This document shows, piece by piece, positions 34,181 to 46,400 of a stretch of DNA of 64,000 nucleotides. Below the pieces are notes generated by a model. It saw nothing but the letters and a program-made list of their open reading frames with translations. It was not told the DNA's origin and ran no database searches. The stretch spans positions 1 through 64,000 of the forward strand of contig JAAMXP010000923.1 in NCBI GenBank assembly GCA_019693395.1, in the 5' to 3' direction. The number at the start of each line of letters is the position of its first letter. The stretch's first letter is position 1. Origin of the DNA: Ettlia oleoabundans (Eukaryota > Chlorophyta > Chlorophyceae > Chlamydomonadales). Made by a program: the position numbers and the translations under genes.

Positions 34181-37016
34181 ATGACCAGCGCAGAGGTCGG
34201 GCTAGACTTGCAGCAGACTCAGCTCAAGCGCCTGAGCTCTGTCCGAGCTATCGCGGGCGTAAGCATACCAGCCGTTGTCTTGAACGGTGCGCGCTATAAC
34301 AACCAATGCGCCAGTTGCAGGCCCAAGTGCTCCACCCGCCCCGCCATATGTTCACAAGGAGCAAAGCGCTGCCGGAGTGCTTCGCTTTACCCAGTTATCA
34401 GGAAGCCTTGATCCATCCGTTCCTTTTGCTTGCCTCATGAACATGTTCTGTCTTTTTGCTGCAGCTGCACCACCTATCACGATTGCTGTGCAGACAGCAC
34501 TCTTGGGCTCCAAAGGGTCGACTGCTGGTCTGGCGGCGTTTGCTGCAGTGGGCACATGTGTAGGCTTTGTGTGCAAAGTTTTCAACTTCCTGGTGGGTGA
34601 TTACCATGCAAAATTTGTCGTGCGCATGCCTGTGGGGTAAACTGGCAAGAATGCCCCCATGTAGCCATGCGTCGTGCACGTGTTTGGCATGGCATATGTC
34701 CCACGTTGACCACCAGCCCCTCCGCCCCCACAGGTGGATGGCGTGAGCAGCAAGGTGGGGCGTTGTGTGGGGCAGCGAGCCTGGCCACAGCTGGGTACCC
34801 ACGTTCAGTTGAGCATCCGCTGGAGCCTCCTGCTGGGTGTGGCGGCGGTGCCGCTATTGCTGGCAGCCCGGGAGCCCCTCTGCTCCTTGCTGCTGGCACT
34901 GTCTGAGGAGGTGCAGCAGCAAGCGGCAGGCTACTGGCTGCTGCGCTCCCTGTTAGTACCCATACAAATGGTTGCCATGGCGGCTGCCGGGGTCCTGCAG
35001 GTGAGACGCGGGTGCCAGCCCTGCTGCCAGCCTGCCGGCCGGCCATTCTGTCTTGGGCAGTCATAAGCCGTCGTGGCAGAATCTGTTTCGATTCGCAGCA
35101 GGGCATCAGGCTGCCAGCTCATATGCTTGTTCTGCCCAAGTATTTGTCAGGGTGATTAAGATATTTCTGCATTCTCTCGACTTCAGGGCTTTGGGCGTGT
35201 GCGAGTAAATGCAGCCCTCACCAGCGCCGCTGCGATGCTTGAGATGGGCGGCAGTGCAGCTGTGCTGCTATGGGTGCGGCACCAGCAGCAGACACCTGTG
35301 GCGCGGCCCCTCGGCGGCAGCAGCAGCAGTGTTGGGCTGTTGGCCATGGGGTGTGTGACCTGCGCATGCCAGGTGCTCCTGGCCATCTCATCACTTGTAT
35401 GCATTGTGGCGCTGCCGCCAGCAGAGGCACGAGGCCGAGTAAATTTACTAAAGCAAGTATTTGGTTTTGAGAAAGATGGGGAGGGCAGCATTGACGACCC
35501 AAGGCAGCCTCTGCTAGAGGGTCAGGCAGAGAAGTGCAGGCAGCTGGATTTTTGCACACAGGTGGCAGCACCAGCGGCACCTGAAGGCAGTGAATGTGCT
35601 GCAGGTAGCCGCAGCAATGGAGTAGCAAGAGCAGCAGAGCCGCTCCATAATGCACCACAGCCACAGAAGCGGCAGCAAACACAAGAGCTGGGCCCAAGGG
35701 CTGGTCAGATAAGGCTGGCCAGGGAAGAAGGAGGTGCTGGACTGTTTGATGCCGCGACACTGGAGTTCCTTAGGCAAGCTTGCTCTGCACCCATCAAGTG
35801 CCGCAAGCCGTACTCTGCTGGTAGAAGCGGAGGTGTGCCTGTGCCTCCCTGTGCATGCTATTGATGTCAGGCCAATTGCTCACTGGCTCTCAAGCCCACC
35901 ATGTGCAGGGACGGGCGGGACATGTTCCTGCGCTCCATGCTCCTGCAGCTCACTTTCTTCCTGGCACTAGCAGCTGCTGCGCGCCTTGGAACCACCACGC
36001 TGGCGGGTGAGCACCGGACAGGCGTCGGAGCCGCAGCTCATGCACCATCTTGCTGCTGCTGCAAGCTGCTGCTATGACATCCTCTCTATCGCCTTTGTCA
36101 GAGTTCCTATCCTGCCCATCTGCCCCATTCATGCCCAGCATGCACAACCTGGGGCACCCTGCTGTGCAGCTCACAGCATCATCGGCCAGCTCTGGGTGGT
36201 GGTCAGCTATGCTGTGGATGGCTTTGCCGCGGCGGGCATAGTGCTGGGCAGCCGCCTATTTGGCTACGCGAGGGACCCGCAGCTGCGCCAGGACGCCAAG
36301 AGGTGAGAATGCTGTATTGACTGAGCAAGCGTTGCTCAGCCTCAGGTTCAAAAAACACACATGCATGGGGGAATTGGCTCCGTGCCGTGGGCATATCCCT
36401 GCTGCAAGCCTTACTATGAACCCGCCTCGTGATTGAAATGCAAAACACTGCATTGGGACTCGCACTACCACCCATACCTTCCAGCACCTTGCCCGCCTGC
36501 TTGCCTGTTTGCAGCAACATGGCGCGACTGACCACCCGCATCCTGCTTGCGGGCGGGGTGTCTGGCGCAGCGGCAGGGCTGGTCTTCCAGCTGGCGGCCG
36601 GTCAGACAATAGCCGCATTCACTTCCGACCCAAAAGTAGTTGAGGCTCTTCACAGCGGCGGCGCCTGGGCTGTGCTGGCCGCGGCGCAACCCCTGAACGG
36701 GCTGCTTTTCGTGTTTGACGGCCTGTTGCTTGCCACCCAGCACTTCCGGTTTATCAGAAACTACATGGCTCTGGGCTTTGCCGCCATATTTTGCCCGCTG
36801 CTGGTGGTGCTGATGTGGCGCACACCGGGTCTTGCCGCCATCTGGCTCGCCAAGACCGCCTTGAACGTGTGGCGCCTGGCGGGGGCTGCCTACCTCATCT
36901 TCTGGAAGTTTCTGCCGCACTTTGGTGAGGAAGAGGAGGCGGCACAGGCCGCAACCGGTGGCATGGCTCAGCATGAAACTGAGCAGGTTGAAGCTGGCAA
37001 CGCACCCGAACCGTGA
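34181..37016 (+). CDS. MATE-family transporter (plant DTX/EDS5-DinF type)
   Basis: Exons 34181-34286, 34465-34592, 34734-35000, 35187-35773, 35909-36006, 36170-36302, 36515-37016 join in phase. TM1 is split over the first two exons (VRAIAGVSIPAVVLN, then PPITIAVQTALLG). FVCKVFNFL, the long VQQQAAGYWLLRSLLVP, GTTTLAAHSIIGQLW and FDGLLLATQHFRF follow the order of MATE half-repeats. The large cytosolic loop in exon 4 is extended and Gln/Ala-rich. MATE proteins export organic compounds in exchange for H+ or Na+. The plastid members of this subgroup move salicylate-like or other metabolites, so the substrate is unknown. The 5' end is uncertain: 34181 is the first in-frame ATG but a transit-peptide exon may lie upstream. 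The intron 35774-35908 is GC-AG. Confidence 0.82.
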
Positions 37017-37273
37017 CAGCCGGCCACCCAGGGTATTTCTTGTTCCACCCTGTTTTTCGCCCCCGAGGCGTGTACCATCTGTTGCCTGCCTGCAAGAACA
37101 ACTGCATTGCAATGGTGCATCAACCAAACTATCCTATTCTTTTCTGGTTCAATTGTTCAACCGATAACTTGCTTGATATACTGTTTAACATTTGGTTGGA
37201 GCAGGATAGAAAGGGTAATTATGCATGCCCTGGCCATATCAGCGGTGTGCTCAACACCCGTCACACGCACACT

Positions 37274-40200
37274 TTAATCTTCGCTGCCCCTGTTGGGGTC
37301 ACGCAGCTTCTGCAGCAAGAAAAACTTGTTGAGAAGCATCTTGGTGGGCTTAACGTTGTGAAAGAAGTCTTGCGTGTCGATGTACTGGAGATCGCTGCAA
37401 GGACAGGACGACAACGCACGCAGCAGGCACAGCGGGCATGTCAGCACGTCGGCATGGCCCAGTTCACAGGGGCCTATCCTTGATACAATCACGGGAGGCA
37501 CGCGCTGTGAGTGACTCAACTGCCATGAACCGTAGTGAAAATCGTCCTTGTCAAACCATGCCTGTCAGCATCGTTTGTGGGCACTAGGTGCCACTGTTCA
37601 TGCCCCCTTCAAGCCAAACACGCCACAGCCGCCTGCATAGCCATGACTCCTAGACCCCACCTGAAACAGCGCACACCCTCGTTCCAGAGGTAGTCCTCAG
37701 CCGCAGGCACTGCCTCGGGTTTCACGTGTGCAAACACCTCTGCAACCAGCTGCCGCACATCGTCTGGAAGCCAGTGCTGGCGCTGCTGCTGCTCCTCTGC
37801 AGCCACCGCCTGACCACCCTGCTCCCCAGCAGCCTCCCTCGCCTCCTGTTCAGGCTTCCGCTGCTCCTCCGCCTGCTTCCCGTCCTCATCCTGCCCCTGG
37901 CGTTGCTGCTGGGGCTGCTGCTGCTCCTCTTGCACCTGCCGCACTTGTTGGTGCTGCTGCACCTGCTGCGCCTGCTGTTGCACCTGCTGCACGTGTTGGT
38001 GCTGCTGCACCTGCTGCTGCATCTGCTGCACGTGTTGGAGCTGATGTGCCTGCTGCGCTTCCCTTTGAGCCTGTTGGCTCACCCCGGCGTGGAAAGGTGC
38101 ATGCTGTGCCATATGGGGCCCTGAGGCCGACGGCACAGGGTCAGCCTCCTTGCCGTGGTCGCACTTGGCGCGCTTGGGTGGTCCAACAATGGCACCAGGC
38201 TGCTGCTGGTTGTTGCTTGCAGGCAGGCTGGATGGGGTAGAGGTGGATTGGTGCACAGGTATTGCAGCGGGTTGTCCATATGACGCCTCGACACTCGTAC
38301 ACAGCTGCCCTTCCGCGGGCAAGTTGCCTCCTGCCCGCTGTGCAGGGGCAGCTGCAGCTGCTGCGGGTTTTGCAGGGAAGCGTGATGGCGACTCCTGCTT
38401 CCTTACTTGTGAGGGCGTCATGGCCGCGCTGCCACACAGACTAGTGCTGCCGTTCACCAGCCGAGGGGAGGCAGGTGCCAGCGCAGTGCCCAGCCCTGCC
38501 ACAGCCACGGCCTCATCCATGCGCTGCCGCTTGGCAACCTGCGGCTGCTGCTGCTGTGGAGGCTGCCGCTCCTGCTGCTGTGGAGGCTGCCGCTCGGCAG
38601 CCTGCGGCTGCTGCTGCTGTGGAGGCTGCCGCGCAGGTGGAGCCCTCACATCCTCTTCCCACGCTGCCTTAGCAGTTGTCGCCGCAGCAGCTGCGGATCC
38701 ATTAGCTGCGGCTGCTGCTGGGGCCCCGTTGCTCTGGCTGGTGGTGCCCTCCCTGCTTTGCGGCCTGGTGCGAGGCTCGCCTCCTGCTGCACCCCCTGCT
38801 GCCCCGGTCTCTGGCTGCAAGAGGGGTGGCAGCAGTTGAGCAGCCAGGCGCATCTGCAGGAGGCGCCGCCGCCTCTGCATGTCCTTGCTGTCGGCCTCCC
38901 CCTCGCACCGGTTGGCATGTACTGGGCAGTACACAACAAATTTGTCGCAGTCAAAGCGCGTGCCCTTCTGCACATACACATACAGCAAGGGCACGAGGGG
39001 ACTGAGTTGGCCTGCATCCCGATACTGCTTCGGCAAGCTACCATCGCAACCTGCCTCCACCTGCCTGGTGGCCTGCGCACTCACCCACCTGAGTCATGGC
39101 ACAGGGAAGGTGGTAGGTCTGCAGAAGGATGGAGTTGAGGCATGCCGCAAGTGAGTGAAAAACGGGACAAAGAACGACTTGTCAAGCAGGCCTGCCAGCA
39201 GGCGGCCTGGCCGAGGAGGGGCTCCATACCTGTGGGCACGAGGCCACCTCACACCCCATCGCTGCACACTTCTTGTTGCACTGCCTGCACTTCATCTTCC
39301 TTGCCCGCCGCACTTCTTCTGGCACCATCAACAAGTCGTGCTGCGCATCGGGCTGCAGATAAGGGACACAAAACTGGCAGGGTAGGTGCGAGGTGAGCGC
39401 CGGTTGGTACAGCACTCCACCCTGCCGGTGCTTGTGGTGAGCATCATCCTGACGGAACACAGGATGCAGGGCACCATGGCGATATTAACTCCACGATCTT
39501 GCACACACTGATACTCTCAAGAGTGCACCTTACTCTCAAGAGTGCAAGAGAGGCAACACAGCTTGTGTAAGGTTGCGGGGCACTCATGCACTCGCCTCAA
39601 AGCCCTCCGTGGAATATGTGCGCGGCGCAAACCTTGCGCACAGCTCGTGCACTAGCACTGCCTGCACCCCCTTTTGCTTCCCAATGGGGGGAAGCAGGAA
39701 CATGCGCATCCCTCCCAGCGACGCCTCTGCCTCCTTTCCATGCCAGCACAGCGCACACTGCTCCCCCTGTGCGGCAGCCCTAGCATCGGCCCCCTGCGCA
39801 GGCAGTGCGCCAGCGCCGCCACTGCGCTGGGCTGTGTTCGCCGTGGCGATGTCTGCGCCGTCTTCCAGCTTGATAGTGGCGCCGTTGAGCATCAGCAGCT
39901 GCAGGTCCCTGCTTATCTTGTAGCTTGCGCTGTTGGTGGCCAACTGTGTGGCTGATAGCTGCAATTCCAGGGAATGCAACACCCTTCGAAAAGCAACGCC
40001 ACAGGCAGAAAAGCAAGGCTGTTCATGCACAAACATGCGTGCGTGTTACTTCTTGCCCCTCGAATTCGAAGGGTCTGCATTAAGCATCCTCGTGCATTCC
40101 CTGACGGCCAGTCTCCCACAGAGCCTCAGGCTGCAACAAACCGCCGACCATGCGATGCCGACTGCGTGGCTGCGCGCCCAGCGAGCACGTGTCCCAACAT

Positions 40201-40381
40201 GACGGCTTGCGGCATGAATGCTGTTCGCCGCCAGCGTGAGTTTCAGGGCAGTGCAGGGCCTACCTGCGCGTGAGAATGCTGGTTCCAGCAGCGCAGTGAA
40301 GTGCCGAAGCCGCAAATCGTTCTTGATCACGCCCGCAATACACAAGAGGAAGCAACACGAGAAAGGCCGCCCAGCTTCTGG
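37274..40381 (-). CDS. Extended-PHD (ePHD) finger protein, Gln-rich; 5' end unresolved
   Basis: Exons, 5' to 3': about 40381-40276, 39951 (or 39958)-39596, 39352-39230, 39118-39089, 38967-37661, 37394-37274. The ePHD ligands appear in order: CALC, VHELCARFAPRTY, CRQCNKKCAAMGC, TYHLPCA (on a 30-nt exon) and VYCPVHANRC. Such domains occur in chromatin proteins, including plant BRCA1/BARD1-type proteins, and bind nucleosomes or nucleic acid. No RING or BRCT is visible here. After the ePHD comes a long Gln/Ala/Pro-rich region (repeated QQQVQQHQHVQQ) and a conserved-looking helical C-terminus (DDVRQLVAEVFAHVKP...FFHNVKPTKMLLNKFF). Upstream exons are probably missing. The intron 39353-39595 appears to use a GC donor. 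Confidence 0.78.
39513..39546. repeat. Direct repeat of a 15-bp hairpin-like unit
   Basis: ACTCTCAAGAGTGCA occurs at 39513-39527 and 39532-39546. Each unit contains the inverted pair ACTCT/AGAGT. It lies in the GC-AG intron of the ePHD gene. Confidence 0.75.
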
Positions 40382-40776
40382 AACAGGCTGCAAGGTGTGC
40401 TTGTCAGGAACGTTGTTTTAGCAGAGGTGTGCGCGGCAGGTTGTTATGCAGTAAAAGCTGGAATTGAGCACCTCTGGTACAGCACCATGTGTCGCGCAGC
40501 AGGAAACCTCCTCAGCTACCACCTCCAGCACAGCAGGTGTCGAAGGTCGGGTCGAAGATGGCTGGGGGCAATGCCATGTTTGATGCTAACAATGCACGCG
40601 TGTGCAGCGCTTAAAAAGCGCGTGATGGGTACTGCCGCCAGCGTGCAGCACTGCAGAACCAGGGTTTTGCATGGGCGATGTGGAGGATTGGGCAGTCCTG
40701 CCCTGATACTCTAGGATGCTGTCGGATGAGAACGCTCAATAAGAACTGCAACGCCTACAAGTATGTCACACTTATG

Positions 40777-42912
40777 TTACAGCCTCACTTCTAGCAACCC
40801 AGCATACGGCTCAGAAAACTGCAGCCCGTGATCCTGAAGCCAGCGCCGCACCGCTGCCGGCAGGCGGGCGGGCACCTTACCGTGCGTGCCGCGCCCCACC
40901 ACCAACCGAAGCTGTTTGGACTTGGCGCCGGTCTGCAAGCTGGGCACCAGGCTCTCCAGCTGCTGCAGAGCTTCAGAGACATGCAAGCCATGCAGATCCA
41001 GGGTAGGCACTCCGTCGCCCCTGCTGACAACCGCGCCGCTGACGGGGTTGCGCCGCGCAAACAGCTCGCTGGCAGCCGCTTGGTGGGATGCATGCATTTG
41101 CTCTCCGTGCCAGCGACCCTGTGCCCCAAGCTCCCGGGCCAGCCGCCGGTCGCCTGCCAGGTAGGCTTGTGTTGCCTGCGGCAAAAGGAGGAGGGCAGAA
41201 AAAACAATAAACAGCGGCATTTGGTGCAAGCCATCCGGTTGGGGAAGCGGTCGCCACAACAGTCGCCCCAGACCTGGAAGGCAGACCCTCATGTTATTGC
41301 AAAGTTCGAGCGTTCAAAACCATAAACAGATAGCCAGATCAGCGAAAGTGAGGCTGCTTGCCTGCTGGAAGTAAGCGTTGCGTAGTCGAGCGTGGTCACG
41401 TGCGTCTGCTCGCAATTGCGCATACTCCGCAGCCAGTGCAGCCCCCGTGGCAAACTGCTGCACACCCTCTGCCTGCTCCCAGATGGGTGCTGGTACAACT
41501 GAGGCGGGTGCACCACTAGCACTACGCTGGGTGCCATGGCTGGTGGCCTTGCGTGCCGGCAGCTGGCTTGGCAGATTGGCTGCCGCCCTGGCTTTGCTAG
41601 CATATGCCACGGCTTGGCCGCCGACTGCACTGCCACCACCATCGTGGCCGCTGCTGCTCCTGCTCTGGGTGTTGGCAGCGCTGCCGCCCAGTGACGGAAA
41701 GTCTTCTTCTGTGAATGCTGGAGCAGCCTGAAACAGTTGGGAGCAGACGACGCCTCATCGGCAAGGATGAAAAGGCGGGGACGGGAAAACACACATGGCA
41801 CAGTGCTGTTTGTCAAGGCAGACAGCCAACACTCCATTGATGCAGCCAAGGCCCGGTCGTGACAACAGCGCAGGTTGGGCATCAAGCTCACTCACATGCC
41901 CGCTCGCCTCTTGAGCACTAGGGGTGCCCTCAGGCTCCCATGCACCAGCAACGCCAGTAGCACCGAGCGTGCCCGCTGCCTGCTGCCCCTGTACCTCCGA
42001 CTCCAAGCTGCACAGCATCTGGATAGTGGCTGCCAAGCTGCAGCCCTGCTCCACGAACAGCTGATGCAAAGCCTGGTCGGAAAAGAGAGGGAACTGCTCC
42101 GCGAGCACAGCGAGGAAAGCTCCCTGCGCGGTAAGGCCACCTGCCACAAACTCGCTGGCGCCTGCAGCGTCATCTGCAGCCAGAGCAGCCGCAGTGCCGG
42201 CTACAGGGCCGATGCTACTGTCACCATGATGGTGAGGGTGCACGTGCTCGTAGCCGCCATCACCCGCCAGGTTGCTGCTGTTCGAACCATCGTGCTGCCA
42301 ACTGCTACCACTACCATCCCAGCGATCCGCGTCAGATGAACCGCCGGGCTCTTCCTTCCAGCCATCCTGTCTGCTGCTGCTGCCGCCGTTGTGGAGCCTC
42401 ATCGACGCAATGGCGGTAGTCACTGGTGTGGCAGAGGCGGGAGCTGCAGGTCGAAACTCTGCTGCTGACACATTCAGCCTGCTGCTGGGTTTGTTGCCTG
42501 GGCTGCTGCCCCGTTGCAGCTGCTGTGAGGACGGCTGCAGGAGACGGCTGGACAGCAATTGCCGGCTGTCTCCAAATACCTCACCCTGATCTACACCTGC
42601 TGCCTGTTCAGCAAAGCTATAACCTCGGGCATCAGCGGTAGTCAGCGGTCTGCAAGGCACGCCGCTCATCTTCACACGGCATAACGACAGCAACAGCAGG
42701 GCAACCTACCAAACCCATTCAAGGCCGATACTGCTGAACACAGCAATGCACACACGTTGTTTATATAAAAACCACCCCACCTTTGGGTGAACTTACCTGG
42801 AAGGATTTAGCAAAGCATCCTGAGCGCTAGGCTGCTCCAAACAGCTTGGAGCTCTGCTGGTCAAGCCGGTGCCACCGCCACCACTGCCTCTGCTGCTTAA
42901 AGTCTGAGCCAT
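40777..42912 (-). CDS. CID7-like protein: PAM2, CUE, DUF1771, Smr
   Basis: Exons 42912-42797, 42649-41896, 41727-41362, 41175-40777 join in phase to a complete 544-aa protein. In order: a PAM2 motif (RLNVSAAEFRP) that in plants binds the MLLE domain of poly(A)-binding protein; a CUE-like helix bundle (FLAVLAEQFPLFSDQALHQL); EEDFPSLGG; a DUF1771 stretch (DHARLRNAYFQQ, split by an intron, then ATQAYLAGDRRLARELG); and a C-terminal Smr domain with LDLHGLHVSEA and VGRGTHGK. This is the architecture of Arabidopsis CID7 (about 567 aa). Smr domains are often RNA endonucleases or bind stalled ribosomes, so a role in mRNA quality control or decay is likely (inference). Intron 41176-41361 is GC-AG. A small ORF ends 16 nt upstream of this start codon. 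Confidence 0.9.
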
Positions 42913-42928
42913 CGCGACTGCTGCCCTG

Positions 42929-43177
42929 CTACAGCTGCTGATTTTGTCTCTGTTGCTCTTGCTTCTGCTCTGGCTGTTGCTGCTGGATCTGGGAGGGTTC
43001 CCTGCCGTAAAGACGGTTCAGAGCGGCTTTCACAGCGGGTCGCAAGCCGCTGAATACCGTCTGATGACCTGCAGCGGAGTCCCAATCGAACAATAAAAGC
43101 CCTATGCCAAGAACAACTGTCGCTACAGCGGTGCCTGCCTTGAGACGCAAATGGGCAGGCGAGGGCGGCTCCTCCAT
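42929..43177 (-). CDS. Small single-pass membrane protein, possible first cistron of CID7-like mRNA
   Basis: An intronless 82-aa frame opens with MEEPPSPAHLRLKAG, has one hydrophobic segment (TAVATVVLGIGLLLFDW), then FSGLRPAVKAALNRLYG and a Gln-rich tail. It ends with TAG at 42929. The next start codon on the same strand, that of the CID7-like gene, begins 16 nt later at 42912, with no room for a separate promoter or poly(A) site. I do not recognise the family; it resembles other tiny organelle or ER membrane proteins in layout only. Its presence as a coding gene is inferred from length, membrane segment and position. Confidence 0.55.
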   Translation of the reverse strand: MEEPPSPAHLRLKAGTAVATVVLGIGLLLFDWDSAAGHQTVFSGLRPAVKAALNRLYGREPSQIQQQQPEQKQEQQRQNQQL

Positions 43178-43439
43178 TTATATCAAGCGATCCTCGAAGG
43201 CACATAGCGCAGCATCAGGAACAACAAGCACTGTGGCTGCAAAAACCCTGCGTGCCACCGTGGATGGGATGCGCTCTTCACACGATGACTCCCGTTTGGG
43301 CAATGTGCGGTTGAGATTGTCTTGGTATGCTTCGCAGAACTTGTACGACCCGCAGCTGACTGGCCAATCACTCTCAGGGCCGGCACAAGACTTGCAGCAG
43401 GCTCGAACCAAGGCGTTGCCATTCCTCAAGGCTGGCAGC
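43178..43439. promoter_or_regulatory. Bidirectional promoter region
   Basis: 262 bp separate the divergent start codons of the small membrane protein (minus) and lycopene beta-cyclase (plus). Both promoters and 5' UTRs must lie here unless the plus-strand gene starts upstream; its frame is open back to 43104. No TATA box or known motif is clear. Confidence 0.5.
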
Positions 43440-46400
43440 ATGTCATGCCGGCCAGCAGCCTGTAGCGGTGCTGGCAGCCGGCTGGCGGCACCCGGCAGTC
43501 AGCGCGCCAGCGGCACTGGCAGGAATGGTAGCAGCGCCTTCTTCACAGCTTGGCCAGCGCCGCACCGGAATCGGCGGGGCAGCAGCAGCAGCCGGCAGGC
43601 TGGCGTTGTATGCTCGGGGGTGACGGCTGAGACAGCGGCGGCGCCGCCCTCCACGCCCGTGATGCCACGCGGCGGCCGTGGTCCTGCCAGCGACTCCTCT
43701 GCGCCGCTCAGCCCTATGAACAAGGTCCAGTTCCCAGACATCCAGCTACCGCTGTATGACCCAGAGCAGGCACGCACCTTTGACCTGTTGGTGGTCGGCT
43801 CCGGTCCCTCGGGTCTGGCAGTGGCGGAGCGAGTGGCGCAGGCGGGATTCCAGGTGGGCGGCTCGTGAATTTGGATTTTGTTTGTTCCTGCGGGTAATTC
43901 AACTTGGCAGCACTGAATAGAAACATCTACGTCCAGGTAACCACCTACCAGCCCAACGTTTTGCCTCACCCTCATTTGCCAGCCTTCACACCCCGGCCCT
44001 ACTCCCCTCCCTGATCACAACTTCCCATTGACTCTTCCTGGCCCTTGCACATGCAGGTGCTGGTTGTTGATCCCAACCCGCTGGCGCCCTGGGTCAACAA
44101 TTTTGGCGTATGGATAGATGAGTTTGAGGCCATGGGGCTGAAGGATTGCCTGGATGTGACCTGGAGCAAAGCCCTGGTGCACCTGGATTCATCACCAGAG
44201 GGAGCCAGGTACGCCAGGTGACCGCTGATCAAGACGGCAGGAGACTGTGTACGCTGAATGGTTACATACAGCTCGTTGGGATTAGCGCTTGAAGGGAGGG
44301 TGAAGGCCCGGCTGCCATGCTCGCGCTATTCAGACCATGAAGACATACCAAACATAGTGGTTTTGCAGAGTGAAAGGGTGGGTTGTGGTCTTTGCGGCCC
44401 CGTATGGTGGCACGCACATCCTGTTACGCCCGCGACACCTGTATTGCATTGGCTTGGTCCTACATCCCGCCCATTCACAAGTGCAACGCTGCCAACACTG
44501 CTGCCTCCTGCTTATCAGGTACCTGTCGCGACCCTACGGGCGTGTGGACCGGCCTAAGCTGAAACGCCGTCTGTTGGAGCGCTGTATTTCCTCCGGGGTC
44601 AATTTTTATTGTGCGAAGGTGGGCATGCTGGCAGGCTAGCCGAGGACCTGGCGTGATTTGCATCAATTGTCTGCTGCCAGGCAGGGCAAGCAGGCAGATA
44701 GGCAGGCACTTAGGCAGCAACAGTGGCTATTGAGCATAGCTGCCCGGCCCCTTGCAGGCCCAGGATGTGGCGCACGGCAGCGGTCGCTCTACGCTGCAGC
44801 TGGATGGGGGGGTGCAGGTGTCGGGCAGCCTGGTGGTTGACGCTACGGGGCACAGCCGCAAACTGGTGGAGTTTGACCAACCATTCAACCCGGGTGAGCC
44901 CACCCTTCACCTTTATCCTGGTCCTGCTTCATGGTTCTGCTCAGGAAGGCAGGCAGGCTCCAGTTGCTTGCACCGCTCCCCAAGCATTTACCCTGCCTGG
45001 CTGCATGTCCCAACTCCACATTCCTGCATCTGCCGCATGCGACTGCAGGCTACCAGGGTGCCTACGGCATTGTGGTTGAGGTTGAGAGCCACCCCTTTGA
45101 CTGCGGCACGATGCTGTTCATGGACTGGCGGGATGACCACCTTGATGGCAGCCCAGAGGTCAAGGAACGCAACGCAAAGTAAGCTAAAAATGCATCACGA
45201 AAGGGACTGTGGTATAGCAATCAAGCGTTTCTGCCAGGGAGTGATTGTGGCGACGTGATTGGGGCACAACGTAAAACACAACCATGGCGGCTGCGTGCCT
45301 CAAAACAACAGGCTGCCCATGCAAGAAAAGCCAGCAACTTGCCACCTTGTATTTGGCCCAGCCTCCCGGATTGCCCAGTTACTGTAGGCTACCCACGTTT
45401 TTGTACGCCATGCCCTTCACCCCCACCAAGATATTTCTGGAGGAGACCAGCCTAGTGGCACGACCCATCATCCCCTTCCCCGAGCTCAAGCTGCGCCTGG
45501 AGAAGCGCATGGCACACCTGGGAATCAAGGTGTGCTTGCACATTGCCGCTGCCCCTGCTTCCCCGCCATTGCATGCAGTTTGCCTACCTGCCTGCTGGCC
45601 AGCATTCACACTTGCTGAATGCACACAGGTGAGAGCCTGTCCCGCCCTTGCATGACCCGCCTGCTGCACCAGTTTATACCACCTTGCTCCCTTTTACTCA
45701 AGAGCTCTCCTAGAGCAATACAGCCAGGAATCACCTCCTTTTGTATCCATCCTGTTGTCTGCTTGACTTGTACCACAGGTGCTGCGTGTTGAGGAGGAGG
45801 AGTATTGCGCCATTCCTATGGGGGGCTGCCTGCCTGTGCTGCCACAGCGCGTGATCGGCGTGGGCGGCACAGCGGGAATGGTGCACCCCTCCACCGGCTA
45901 CATGGTGTCACGAGTGCTGGGTGCTGCGCCCCTGGTGGCGGACGCAATTGTGGATCAGCTGTCATCAGGTGGGTGGGGAGAATAATGCTGGGCTTGTTGC
46001 AGATGGAGGGCTAAGGTGCGGGCGTCAGCTTCTGTATCGTGTGTGAAAGACTGTGGGATGTGCTAATGGAGGATGCAGTTCCTGCCACTCCTTGTTTCCC
46101 CTTCCCATTCTGTCGTCTGCTCGCGCCCACTCGCTCGCTGCCCCGCAGTATGCGACAAAGCCACTGACGCGCATTTGGCCCGCGCGCCACGCAGCGAGGC
46201 AGAAGCGGCGGCCATGTCAGCGGCAGTGTGGCGAGCCATGTGGCCCATGCAGCGCCTGCGCCAGCGTGCCTTCTTTGAGTTTGGCATGGATGTGCTGCTC
46301 AAGCTCAACCTGGCTGAGACACGCCAGTTCTTTGCCGCCTTTTTCTCCCTCTCAGACCACCACTGGCACGGCTTCCTCTCCTCCCGCTTATCCTTCAGCC

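Noticed and set aside
37728..38839. Leu- and Ala-rich plus-strand frames opposite the ePHD gene
   Set aside because: Antisense of the CAG-rich Gln region (CTG reads Leu); no independent signals.
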